This document shows positions 9,329 to 20,311 of a DNA stretch of 64,000 nt, in pieces; the stretch's first letter is position 1; each line of letters begins with the position of its first letter. The translations under genes were made by a program, and so were the position numbers. The notes under the pieces are model-generated. The model ran no database searches. It was given only the letters and a program-made list of their open reading frames with translations, and was not told the DNA's origin. The DNA is taken from the NCBI GenBank assembly GCA_021399445.1, contig JAJTUQ010000006.1:1984001-2048000 (forward strand), in the 5' to 3' direction. This DNA comes from Xylogone sp. PMI_703 (taxonomy: Eukaryota; Ascomycota; Leotiomycetes).

Positions 9329-12300
9329 ATGGTTGTGGAAAACAAAGCAGCCCTAGGGATGAAGAAGCTCTTCAAATTTCAGCGGCGCTCCAGTTCAAAG
9401 CCTTCAAAAGATGACAGGCCAGAAGCATCCAGTATTGCACACTCCTCATCGGAGGTTGAAGCCACAGGTACCTCAACCACAGGCAGCTCTGATATTAGAA
9501 ATCCAGGTCCGGGAGAAGATCAAAAAGAGGGTGTCAGTCCAATACAGGAAAGTTGTCCCGAAGAATCAAATGACAAGGAGACACCGAATACAAATGTCAA
9601 TAGTTCTGCTAGCCAGACCCCGACGTCTGAATTATCTCATTTCCTCGTAGATTCTTCCAAAGAAGCTCGCGGACTAGTTTCAATACCGCTAGAACTGCCT
9701 CTCTTTCTCGGCCATGAAGTCTCAACAAGGCTGTGGGACGCCGCATACGAAGACCTAATGGCAGAATATCCTGCGCTCTTAGAATCTTACAAGATGGCGC
9801 TTACTCGATGCTTAACGCAAGAGGACATAGGAGGCTCTACATCGCGTCGTCCCTCCGCTTACGGGCCGCTTCAAAACGAGACTGCTCAAGCAAATAGCTT
9901 AGCCAGGCTGGATCAGATGAATCGGATTCTCAACATCTGGCTTAACCAGATAGCGGATGTAGTATTGCCAATATGGGCAATACAGATTCCGCTCACAAAG
10001 CTGCCGACTTGAGAGAAATTATGAGAACCGCTATGAACAGCACTCGGCATGTTGTTCTCCCTTGGGTTATTTCATGTCTAGCTGCCGAGGTAAGTTTGGT
10101 TCCCACAAGTTTCATTTATAGATCTAACGCACTAATACTTCACGTGTTAACTAGTGGACATTACTCCATCCTCCTTTAGACTCCGGGGTGGACTGTTCGG
10201 GAATCATTTATATCATCTCAAGAATGGAGTGGTACATCAACTTATCCAGGCTCTTCCCCTGGCTCGAGCTCAGCAAGTTAGAAGAATCATGGAAGGATAC
10301 GGAGTATGACTCGTTGAAACTTAGGATAATTAGTTTGTACAAAGCAATTCTGTTATATCAGATTAAGAAATCAATAGAATCAATGGGACAGGACGTACCA
10401 CATGATCAATTGATAGATACCAGCGAACTGGAGGTCGACAGGCAGGCCATTCTAATACAGGAAAAGGCTCTTATGACAAGTTTCAGTCGCTCTCAAATCG
10501 AAATTCGACTCCATGAGACATTTGATACCGGTGAATCTGAGGAAACGATAGATACTGATCAGGATAATGAAACAGTTACCGAAGAGAAAATTGAAACCGA
10601 CAGCGAGACACCCAGTAACAACTCACAAGACGCATTGTTAGCCAATCTACACTGCGATTCCATCGATCTCCATATTCCTGTTTCTGAAACTAACAACGGA
10701 AACTTCCTCAAACTCCTCCACGGATGGGTGCTCTCTACCAAAGAGTACCAAAGATTTCTAACATGGGACGGTGAAAACGGCTGCCGTGTGCTGTGGATAG
10801 CTGGGACTCCGAGTGCGTGCAAGACAATGCTCCTGCATACGATTGTCTCAAATCTTTCTGGTGAAACGAATGATAACCCCGACTCAAAGAGACTAGCATA
10901 CTTCTTCTGTAGCAACAATAGATCGCTCCAAGGTGGTGCTACAGCAGTCGTGAAGAGTCTCATTTGGCAAGTGATCAAGGCGCAGCCTTTGCTAATTAGG
11001 CACCTTAAAAAACAGGTTGAACTTACGGACCGAAATTACTTTGATGATGAGAAAGATTTTTATGCCATGTCGGCAGTTTTTTGTAGCATGTTGAAGGACG
11101 AAGATTTTGCTCCGACATATTTTATAATTAATGTCATAGACGAACTATCTATCAATGTGAATCGGGGTTCCCCTAGAGACTGCCTAAGCCGTTCTGAAAA
11201 TAGAGGAGTACTAGATAGCCTACTAGGACTGGTCGCTGCAACTTCTCGCGCACCTGGTTACTCTAATAGGGTCAAATGGCTGGTATCTTTTGACCGCGAT
11301 GAGATGAACGCAAAAAACACAATGGCGGATAGAGAATATCACCTCCAGCTGGAGCTTGATTCGCGTTTGCAAGAGTTACGGGAGGTTTCGAACCAATATA
11401 TAGCTTATAAAATCGATGAAATTGCTCAGCATGCACACTATCGGGGAAGACTTCAGGTTGCCATCACAGAGAAGCTTCAGGAGGTGCCTCCCGAGAACTT
11501 TTTATGGATAGATATGGTCTGTGAGGTCATAAAGTTATCACATACCCCTTGGAACACTGTACACATCCTGGAAGGGCTGGGGAAAGATGTCCAGACTCTG
11601 TACCGCCAAATGAAGGATAGGGTTGAGAGATTCGAGCAAGATGACCAGGTTTATTGCAAAAACATCCTCTCCACCGCAGTAATTGCCCTCCGGCCTCTTC
11701 GCATTGAAGAATTGGTAGGTATTATCGACCTACCACCGGAGGTTGACCCAGAGATTATAATAACGCAGATGTGTTGCCCGTTTCTCGAAGTATACAACGA
11801 TAGTGTGTATTTCAGACATCACACCGCTCGAAACTTTTTAATGATGGACTTAAAACGAAGCGGAAAAATGACTCAAGAGACTTCGTTAATGATTCAAAGG
11901 TGCCTGAAGAATGTATCGAAGGTCTCCAAAGGCGTCAGTGACAAAGGGCACGGGTTGGTCGACTACGCCATAATATTCTGGATAACACACCTTTCTAAGT
12001 GGGAATTTGGTAACTCTAGTCTGAATGGAGAAGCTGAAGTCAAGGCAATTGGTGATGCGATGACCTCCGTCAACGAATTCCTCAATGACTATTCTTGTTT
12101 AAACCACTGGTTAGAGATCCTGACGGGACAGGAGTTGTTGTCAGAAGCTCTAGCCCAAATGAAGATACTTGAAGCTTCTCTAACTGAAAAGGTATGCCTT
12201 TCGTGTCACTAACACTTTCAGTTTCTGAATTTGGAATTTGAAATTTAGAATCTAGAATGCTGACCTACATGGGCATTTCGCAATGTATAAGGTCCTTCAA

Positions 12301-14705
12301 ACGTCTATCAGCGGGCAGCTAACTATAACCTCAATGCACAGATACAACTTTCTGATTCCAGTAGCCATAATGATAGTCTCCAGAGCCGGTTGAAAGATTC
12401 ACCAATACGATCTCTCATTCAGAGCATACAAGACGTTGTGTCCTTGCTCAGTTTTCATCAATTATCGGAAAGTCCTGCAGATCTCAACCCCAACAACAGC
12501 CTTCTGTTTTATCCTACCGAGAACACGTTAAGGTCAAGAGAGAAGCTCCTCTCAGAGGGATTTCCGTGGCTAAGCACTACACACATATTATCAAAGCCAA
12601 GCGAGAAATCATTAGAAGCTTCTCAACCTGTCTGCTATGAGTACAGGGACTGGGTTCGGTGTTGTGCATACTCACCAGACGGGCAACTTATCGCATCCGC
12701 TGGTGACGACCGAATGGTACGTCTGCGAGACACCGAAACAGGACTGGCACAACACACATTTGATGACTTTGATTATTTCGAGGAATATGTGTACCGAGTA
12801 GTATTTTCTGGTGCCAGTGCGGGGCTTATCGCTGCCTCCAGTTCCCGAAGGATCTTCATTTGGGACGTCTCAACGGCTGTGCAGCTAAATCAGCTAACCC
12901 TTAGAAAACAAGGAGGGACCGAATCTGAGGAGCCCCTCGTTATCTGTGATATTACCCTTTCGATAGCAGGTGACAAATTAGCTGCAGCTACAGAAAATGG
13001 TGTCATGGTCTGGGATATCCCATTCTACACGAGACAAGAGTTACCAGGTGAGGATCAAGACATGCAATCCGACGACCCAGTCAAATGTGTGAGATTTTCT
13101 CCCGGTAGTGGGGAGCTACTTGCTTGGACTAAAGGGGAAAACATAATTCTCTGGGATATACCTAACCATAAGATGCGTCACTATCTTCAAGGGCACATGT
13201 CTGGCATAGATGGACTTGCATTCTCGCCAGACTCAACTCGCCTCGCATCAGCCTCGGACGATGATACTGTCCGAGTTTGGGATGTCAATACAGGTCAGCA
13301 GCTGCACGTTCTCCCCGACCATAGTTCCTACGTCGTCTCAGTCGCTTTCTCACCCGATGAAACGCTTCTTGCATCCGCGTCATACGACTATACTATTAGA
13401 ATCTGGGAGTTAAGTGTACTACCGCGAAGAGACTCCGATGACAGCTTTCACAAACCAATGTTAATCTTGGAAGGACACAGAACTTCCGTTGTCTCGGTCT
13501 CATTCTCACCACAAGGGCAACATCTCATGTCATCGTCGCATGATTCAACTGTTCGCATCTGGGATATTGCCAGCACCAAACAAAGAGTCGCTACTCCAGC
13601 TGGCGAGACTCAGATAGGTGACCATACTGAAGTGGGCTCTGAAAGAAGACATACAAAACCCATATGCTATTTGGCATTCTCCTCGGACGGAAAAATCATT
13701 GCTTCTGCTTCTGATGACGGTCTGGTTTGCCTCTGGGATGGAGATACTGGCACATATCAACGCTCCCTCGAGGGACCTGATTGCACAGTTACTACCCTGT
13801 TCTTTCCGCTCGATTCTAAGCTAAAGATATTAGTATCTGCATATATGGCCAGTCGCATCCGCGTCTGGAAGACGGATTCCGGAGACTGCATGTACCTTGA
13901 AGGTCACAGTGACTGGGCGAGGGGCGCCGCAATTTCACCCAATGGACGATCCGTAGCATCAGCATCCGATGATAAGACCGTTCGCATATGGGATATATCT
14001 GATTTTATTGACGGGAAAAGTAACATCAAGGCGGAAGATGAAGATGACACCAACAGAGTGTTTTCTGGTCATAAAGATTACGTGTACTGTGTTGCCTTTT
14101 CACCCGATGGGCGATATCTTGCGTCTGGCGGAGACGATTATAACATTTACATCTGGGACCTAACCCAGAGTGACAAGGGCGACAAGGACAAGCCAGATAA
14201 AGTATTACAGGATGTTGAACTTCGCCAGTACATCAGAGCAATCGTATTTATGCACGACGAACAGCACCTCATCTCGTCCACAGAGAATATCATGATTTGG
14301 AACTGGCAGGAAGAGACGCTCCTTAAAGTAATAAACTGGGTGGACGATGACCAAATCCGCCCGATTATGACTCTACAAATAGACGCACAATTCCCAAATG
14401 TGCTGCTCAATGAGTTTGGGGCATGGCCATTAGACATGGACACTCTGCTGGATGATAACCAGCAAGTACCCCTTCAACGGCCAGCTCCACCCCCATGGTG
14501 TCCTTACGGTTTAAGCGATGACTGCAGATGGATCACGTACAGAAATGAGAAGGTTATCTTCCTACCAGAGCAATATGGCCCTAGCAAAGGTCTTCAGTGC
14601 CGAATCCACGGCCGTCGGATGATAATTGGAGCCGACTCTGGTCAAGTGATGTTGTTCAAGTTTTCAGAGGATAAGCACCCGAAACCCCTATTCTACCATG
14701 GTTAA
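9329..14705 (+). CDS. NACHT-WD40 (NLR-like) protein, frameshifted, possible pseudogene
   Basis: Exons 9329-10089, 10155-12191 and 12342-14705; introns of 65 and 150 nt have good GTAAGT and GTATGC donors. Order: variable Ser-rich start, the N-terminal domain typical of fungal NWD NTPases (from LWDAAYEDLM near residue 131 to IISRMEWY), a NACHT NTPase region, then about 12 WD40 units (for example LASASDDDTVRVWD). The N-terminal domain needs a +1 frame change close to 9958, and no intron with usable splice sites explains it. Walker A reads GTPSACKT (10803-10826), lacking the central Gly residues, and Walker B reads FIINVIDEL (11121-11147) with Asn where Asp is usual. The WD40 units differ from each other, unlike the near-identical repeats of fungal allorecognition loci. 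Family role: ligand sensing through WD40 with NTPase-driven signalling in fungal nonself recognition. Here it is probably inactive or a decayed allele. Confidence 0.8.
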
Positions 14706-15549
14706 GTTCACTCTTGGTTGAATTCACTGCTCGCTAATAAGACAGTATCTTGGCTGTGTAGTTTTCGGATGTCATACCATTACGTGTCAGAGTAAATTGA
14801 AGTGATTGTTGGTCCTCCTGTAACAACCTCTAGCAGGGCAGAGGATTACAATATAGCGAAGAACATTATATTGAACATACTAAGACTGATCCAATTCAAA
14901 ATTTAGACAATGTATAAATCCTGCTAGGCTATGGAAACGGTGCTTCAGACCCTTGAGAAGTATCTGATATATGGAATCTTTGGGAATTAACTATTACTAG
15001 GTAGAATGTCATTCTGCCTTTAGTTATATTAGATAATTTCTAGTATATACTAAATAAGCGTAACTTAATATAAATAGCATACTACTCTTTATTGAAGTCC
15101 AGTCTCACTCCTTGCTCATAACAGCCAACTGACACTTTAAAATCTCTTCTTCGAGGGGCACTTTGCGATCTCGTAAATAACATGAGTCCCGCCTCGTAGC
15201 TTTTTATTGTTTGCTGCCTGTTCGTCAGACCATCAGTAAATGTCAGCTGTGGCCGTACAATTTCGAGTGAACCTGGATGTGTAGCCAGTAAAGGTCATGA
15301 TAGTTGCTTGCAAATTATTTTCTACTACTTATGCAAACGAAGTGTCCTAAAAACAAGCATTAAAGCGGCGTAGCAAATGGTGTGAAAATACCGTGAGATT
15401 GCAAAAGGGGCCACGTAATCGACCAGGCTATAACTATCGCTATTTTCCATATCTCGACTCATAAGATATAACCAACTAATATATACAATTCATCTAATAG
15501 CTTCTATTATATAACTATCCCGGAAGGAGATAAATTTTGGAGAATCAAG
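14706..15549. other. AT-rich intergenic region
   Basis: No gene recognised. About 14860-15080 is strongly AT-rich with many TA steps, which would fit old repeat-induced mutation of a mobile element, but no element ends or coding remains are visible. The last 120 bases are again AT-rich and precede the sulfotransferase-like start at 15550. Confidence 0.45.
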
Positions 15550-16563
15550 ATGACCTCAGCTCAATCACGTAGATACTGGTTACTATCATACCCCCGCACC
15601 GCTTCCAACTTACTTGTACGCATGCTTGCACTAGATGACCAACAAGATTTCCTTGCAAGTGAAAATGGAGGTTACTCTTTTATTCCAACTGTGCCAGCAA
15701 GATTTCGACTATTTAAAATCAGTGGTAGACCTATAGAGGCCTGGACACAAGAACAAAGGGCTGACCTTATGGAACGATTCCAGAGGTCCTTTGACAATCT
15801 TCAGAAACACGTCGCTGAGGCTGAGAGCCAAGGAAAAGGGGTGTATATTAAGGAGCATGTATCCTGGATGATGGAACCTGTTGCGGAAACGAAGTGGGTC
15901 TTTGGAGAAGATAGTACCCAAGAGCTACCATGGACACTCAATGTACTTTCTAGACAAACTCGTTCTCCCCTTAATCATACTGTGCTCCCTGACGACTATC
16001 TCCTCACGTGGCGGCCAACGTTCTTGATCCGTCATCCGGCTTTAGTCTTTCCTTCAAACTACCGTACTGTTCTAGACAATGAAGGCCCTGAAGTTGTGAG
16101 AACTGAAATAAGGCAACAAGCACTTGAATTGACAATGCATTGGTCCCGAACCTTATATGACTGGTACCGCCAGAATCTTAGCAAAGCCGACTCTATGACT
16201 TCAAATTCTGAGTTTAGTTGGCCGGTTATTCTTGATGCAGACGATATTATACTTCATCCAGAAATCGTGCACAAGTACTGCGAAATCATTGGATTGGATC
16301 CTAGCAAGATAAAAACCGCCTGGGAACCGGCTAGTAAAGAAGAATTAGATAAAATGTTCGGTCCAGAGCGAAGGATGCGGTCAACTATATCTGCTTCTAC
16401 GGGTATTATACAAGGAAAAGCTGCGACAAATCTCGACATAGAAGAAGAGTCGAGGAAGTGGAAAGCCGAATTTGGGGGCGAAGAGGGAGAGAAACTTCTG
16501 AGATGGGTCAAAGCTGCAATGCCTGATTACGAATATATGAAGGCTAAACGGCTAATGTCATAG
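15550..16563 (+). CDS. Sulfotransferase-like P-loop protein
   Basis: Intronless, 337 residues. The start carries LSYPRTASN (residues 12-20), the 5'-phosphosulfate-binding loop pattern of sulfotransferases, and FLIRHPALVFPSNYRT (158-173) matches the 3'-phosphate-binding motif with Arg161 and Ser169 in the expected places. GVYIKEH (97-103) resembles the segment that carries the catalytic Lys/His in this superfamily. Such enzymes would move a sulfuryl group from PAPS to an alcohol or amine; fungal members often sit near secondary-metabolism genes, but no synthase is present here. No signal peptide. Lying between an NLR-like gene and a helicase, it has no helpful context. Superfamily call good, substrate unknown. 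Confidence 0.75.
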   Translation: MTSAQSRRYWLLSYPRTASNLLVRMLALDDQQDFLASENGGYSFIPTVPARFRLFKISGRPIEAWTQEQRADLMERFQRSFDNLQKHVAEAESQGKGVYIKEHVSWMMEPVAETKWVFGEDSTQELPWTLNVLSRQTRSPLNHTVLPDDYLLTWRPTFLIRHPALVFPSNYRTVLDNEGPEVVRTEIRQQALELTMHWSRTLYDWYRQNLSKADSMTSNSEFSWPVILDADDIILHPEIVHKYCEIIGLDPSKIKTAWEPASKEELDKMFGPERRMRSTISASTGIIQGKAATNLDIEEESRKWKAEFGGEEGEKLLRWVKAAMPDYEYMKAKRLMS

Positions 16564-17625
16564 ATGATCAGGCAGCCTATCTTCCATCTCCTCTTTTATT
16601 CTACTCCGGGAGTACCATGTGTAGAACTAAAGTGCATCAATAAGTTGCTGTTTTAAAATCATGTTCTCTCTGTTCGCTATTCGCAGTCTAGATCCATGCC
16701 ATGCCGTTCCAGCCAAACATAAAGCACGTTCTCTATCACACTCTCAGTTTTATAGTCTCTGTACTATTTTCTCGCCTTCCTCATGTGGCCTGATCTGTTA
16801 CGATTATTTAACTCAGGCTCGACATTATTCACATAAATATGCCTTTGAATTACAAATACCATAACAGACATTGCTTCTCTAGCCGGTTTTAATGATCTAG
16901 AACATTATCCGTCCATAGTATAGTCATCCCGCCAAACCGGGAGGAAGGTACGGTGGAAGAAGTGCACTGAAGTATAATTGCTCGATTCCGTCACCGGAGA
17001 CTCCAGCATACATCCATGGATCAAAATATGGTTCTATAACGTTCTGCGACCTATTGACAGTGGTACGCATGGCCTTGGAAATTCGTGGAAAGTGTATGGA
17101 AGATATGCTGCCATCTATGTAGGAGGCCTGAGTGCAACTACTACAGTACTGTATTGTACACAGTATAGTCTGGCATCAGCTCTACTTGTAGAAATAGAAG
17201 TCCTAGAAGCTCCTCTTTGGACCGAACGCATATATACATATCATTTGATGATGGTATTACCAACGGAGAGTCTAGTTCATTATCAACATGTTTGCTTTAT
17301 CGGTATCTTTAAATTGAATCAAACAGGCAGTTATTACTTTTTCATAATTTGATATGCTCTCTAGTTACCCGATTTGTACCCGTAAGGATCAGTGCGGGTA
17401 ACTGCGCTCAGGGGCCGTTCCGCTAAGCCCTAGTCTTACGTTTCCGCCTTAGGCGTTAATATTAGCTATCCAGGAGCTTCATACAATGCCCAACATCAGC
17501 ATTTGTATACTATCCGGATTTTCGCCTTCCCTGAAAACAATCAACCTCAACAAATAATAAAGTAACAAAACTACTGTTCGTATTGTATTAAGCGGTGATG
17601 AAGGTACCTGCTTGCCGGAACAGGC
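16564..17625. other. Intergenic region
   Basis: No gene recognised. A 124-codon frame at 16978-17352 begins only at TTG, has no family look and no intron context, so I do not call it. A TACAGTACTGTATTGTACA-type short palindromic run lies at about 17140-17160. The 200 bases before the helicase start are AT-rich. Confidence 0.4.
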
Positions 17626-19557
17626 ATGCAACAAACAAACCCCGAGTTTGCAGCAGACGTCAGATATGATGATCAGGTTCTAGCAACTCAAGCTAGCAGT
17701 ACAGACGATGAAACAGAAGATGAGTTCTATAACCAAAGCGCTCGAGAGAGTGTCAATCTGAAAGAATGCGATGCATATTTTTCATTTACAAGCACCCAGT
17801 TACCACATGCTATCTCTCATGTATATTCCTCATCTTCCGGTGATGAGGATGAGGAGCCACCTGGAAATCCTGCCGGCTCATTCGAATATCTGGAACCTTT
17901 TGACTCTCCTGAGTTCCTTAAATCAGAGAGATCTCTTCAAGCAGAAAAGCTGCCGCCACTTACCCCATCACAACAAGCTGTGGTAGATCTAGCTCTAAGA
18001 GGTCATAATATCTTTTTGACAGGCGCTGCGGGCAGCGGTAAAACAGTCACCCTCAAGAGGATACTACAGTGCCTCAAAGAGAAATTTCGGTTTTCCTACG
18101 CCGTTCAGGTAGTAGCGCCCACTGGAATAGCAGCCTTGCCACTAAATGGAAGGACGTTATATTCGTTCGCAGGTTGGAAACCGGATTCCTTCCGAAAGCC
18201 TATGAGAGACCTGCTTGACGAAGCAAAAAACAAGACGACAATTTACAAGGCTATAAATAAGCTCAGTGTATTGGTAATAGAGGAGATTTCCATGGTCGAA
18301 AGCCAGTTTTTGGACCGTCTTGATATGCTAGTCAGACACATCTCGGAAGACCCTCGGCCTTTTGGGGGCAAGCAAGTCATTTTTGTAGGCGATTTCTACC
18401 AGCTGCCTCCTGTGAAGCCATTTGAGTTTTGCCTTACATGCGGTGAACTAATGTTGAGGATGTTTCATTCCCGGGGCGTCTACAGAGAGGAAGTCTGTTT
18501 CTGTAATTCTGAAAAATGCCCATCACCAAGGCCTCGGAAACGTTACTCATCAGGTGATAAATGGGCGTTCAAAGCATTTGTTTGGAGTCAGCTCAACCTA
18601 AAACACGTCCGATTAGAGCAGATTCATCGCCAGAAAAGTTTCGAGTTTCAGAGCATCCTTAACAAAGTCCGGAACGGCATTCTGCTCAGCCCTGAAGAAT
18701 GGAGTCGCCTAGAATCCAAGAAAAGGACCCCAAGTAAAGTCGTTGCTATTAGATTGATGTCACGAGTTGAGCAAGTCAGAAAATATAACGAGGATCAATT
18801 AGCCTCATTGAAGACTGAGGCTTACTCATGGACGGCCGTGGACAGCTGCCGAAAACTCGGGCTGGACGGAGAGATGGACTGGCAGAAGCGTGATGATTAT
18901 CTACAGTCTTTGAAGAAAGAACACAGATTCCCAACCGAGCTTACTCTTAAGGTGGGAGCAAAAGTGGTTTTACTAGTGAATATGAATATTGGATTAGGCT
19001 TGGTAAACGGATCTCAAGGCGAAGTTGTGGGCTTCACCAAAGCAAAGCGCTCACTGGCACCAGCCAAAGGTTCCCTATTCATCCAAGATCGTGAGCTACT
19101 AAGTCCCCGGAGACCTGTTGTGCGCTTCCAGGGAGGAACTCAACATGTAATATTTGGGGTCGGTCGAAGTTCATTGAAGGGACCATCCTGGGATCGATAC
19201 CTTGTCACCCGTGTTCAAATACCTCTTATGCTTGGGTGGGCACTGTCTATACATAAGAGCCAAGGCATGACACTCAACCATGTTGAAGTATCGTCAAAGG
19301 ATATATTTGAACCCGGCCAGCTTTATGTGGGTTTATCAAGAGCTACCTCTATAGGTGGGCTCACTGTCACTGGATTTACCAGGGAACAGATAGCCATGGA
19401 CAGAGATGTCCTTCATTTCTACAAGGAGACAAAGTGGGAAAGCTTACAAGAAAAGTCTGGTGAAGATTCTGAACTAGATAAAAGATCATCAGAGTCAAAG
19501 GGTAAGGGGGTAGATGAGGATAAGGCTAGTTCATCGGTTTTGTACATCTACAAATGA
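17626..19557 (+). CDS. PIF1-family DNA helicase
   Basis: Single-exon, 643 residues. Superfamily 1B helicase: Walker A GAAGSGKT (133-140), APTGIAA (164-170), Walker B region VLVIEEISMV (215-224), GDFYQLPPV (255-263), EQIHRQ (331-336) and the C-terminal motif HKSQGMTL followed by YVGLSRA. PIF1 enzymes unwind DNA 5' to 3' at telomeres, G-quadruplexes and stalled forks. Two points are odd: Walker B has Glu-Glu where Asp-Glu is usual, and residues 265-310 insert a Cys-rich stretch with CxxC (269-272), CxC (291-293) and Cys298 that could bind zinc. The acidic Ser-rich ends are probably disordered and no mitochondrial leader is obvious. It may be a lineage-specific extra paralogue rather than the core PIF1. 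Confidence 0.85.
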   Translation: MQQTNPEFAADVRYDDQVLATQASSTDDETEDEFYNQSARESVNLKECDAYFSFTSTQLPHAISHVYSSSSGDEDEEPPGNPAGSFEYLEPFDSPEFLKSERSLQAEKLPPLTPSQQAVVDLALRGHNIFLTGAAGSGKTVTLKRILQCLKEKFRFSYAVQVVAPTGIAALPLNGRTLYSFAGWKPDSFRKPMRDLLDEAKNKTTIYKAINKLSVLVIEEISMVESQFLDRLDMLVRHISEDPRPFGGKQVIFVGDFYQLPPVKPFEFCLTCGELMLRMFHSRGVYREEVCFCNSEKCPSPRPRKRYSSGDKWAFKAFVWSQLNLKHVRLEQIHRQKSFEFQSILNKVRNGILLSPEEWSRLESKKRTPSKVVAIRLMSRVEQVRKYNEDQLASLKTEAYSWTAVDSCRKLGLDGEMDWQKRDDYLQSLKKEHRFPTELTLKVGAKVVLLVNMNIGLGLVNGSQGEVVGFTKAKRSLAPAKGSLFIQDRELLSPRRPVVRFQGGTQHVIFGVGRSSLKGPSWDRYLVTRVQIPLMLGWALSIHKSQGMTLNHVEVSSKDIFEPGQLYVGLSRATSIGGLTVTGFTREQIAMDRDVLHFYKETKWESLQEKSGEDSELDKRSSESKGKGVDEDKASSSVLYIYK

Positions 19558-20311
19558 GATTTCTGTGTATATAATCTTGTAGGTAAGGCAAGGGAATATG
19601 GCGCTATCATGGGAGATAAGGCGCTGCTCAAGGGTTTGGTGAGTGTTTTTCTGGTTTGCCTGAAATCAGGATAAGTGTGTGAAATATCTTTTCCTATCTT
19701 TAATACTCAACCTGCCTCTATTTGGTTTAGTCTAATCATAATATTCAGACGACACAATCTCATTTGTCCTGAGACAGGATCTTGTTGACTTTTTAAGTTT
19801 GGAAAGTGGTGAGGTAACAAACGGAGACAAGATAATTTAGCTGATAATCTTAACCTACAAAAATGAGTCCGTTTTAAGGCAATAATTTCTTCCATACATT
19901 TCACATCCCGTTGAATGCGGAAATGAGCATGCTCTATTTTGTATCTCTCAATGAAAAAAATAATTGTTGAATCCTTGTTTTCTGCATGCTTGATAACGGT
20001 CGATCAACATCAAGAAGCTAGAAAGAGATATTGCAAAGCAGTATCCGTACTCTACAGGTAACATAGTTGTAAAGATTCGGAATCTGTTAATAGCAGTATT
20101 GTCTGTGTATGTGAAAATAACAAGCATATCCAATAGCCACTTGGAAGGGGTTTCTAAGTTCTCGCACGAGTAATGCTCCGAAGCTATATCCCGGCTAGAA
20201 GCGGTTTAGCGCGGTCCTATTATCGCAGATTAATTTCAAAGCAACCTTGGTTATCAAATTCAATAGGCCTCGAGAGATAGCTTCGATCATACAACAGCTC
20301 CCTCAAATACA
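19558..20311. other. Intergenic region between accessory and conserved blocks
   Basis: AT-rich, with several short frames but none protein-like. It marks the change from the poorly conserved genes on the left to the housekeeping block on the right. No terminal repeats or transposase remains are visible that would define an insertion boundary. Confidence 0.45.

Noticed and set aside
9958..10000. Intron to explain the NLR frame change
   Set aside because: The only GT here (9959) with nearby AG sites (9985, 10000, 10013, 10015) gives gaps of 27-57 nt in the wrong phase, and the domain keeps its normal length without any removal.
16978..17352. 124-codon frame starting at TTG
   Set aside because: No ATG start, no recognisable motif and no splice context.
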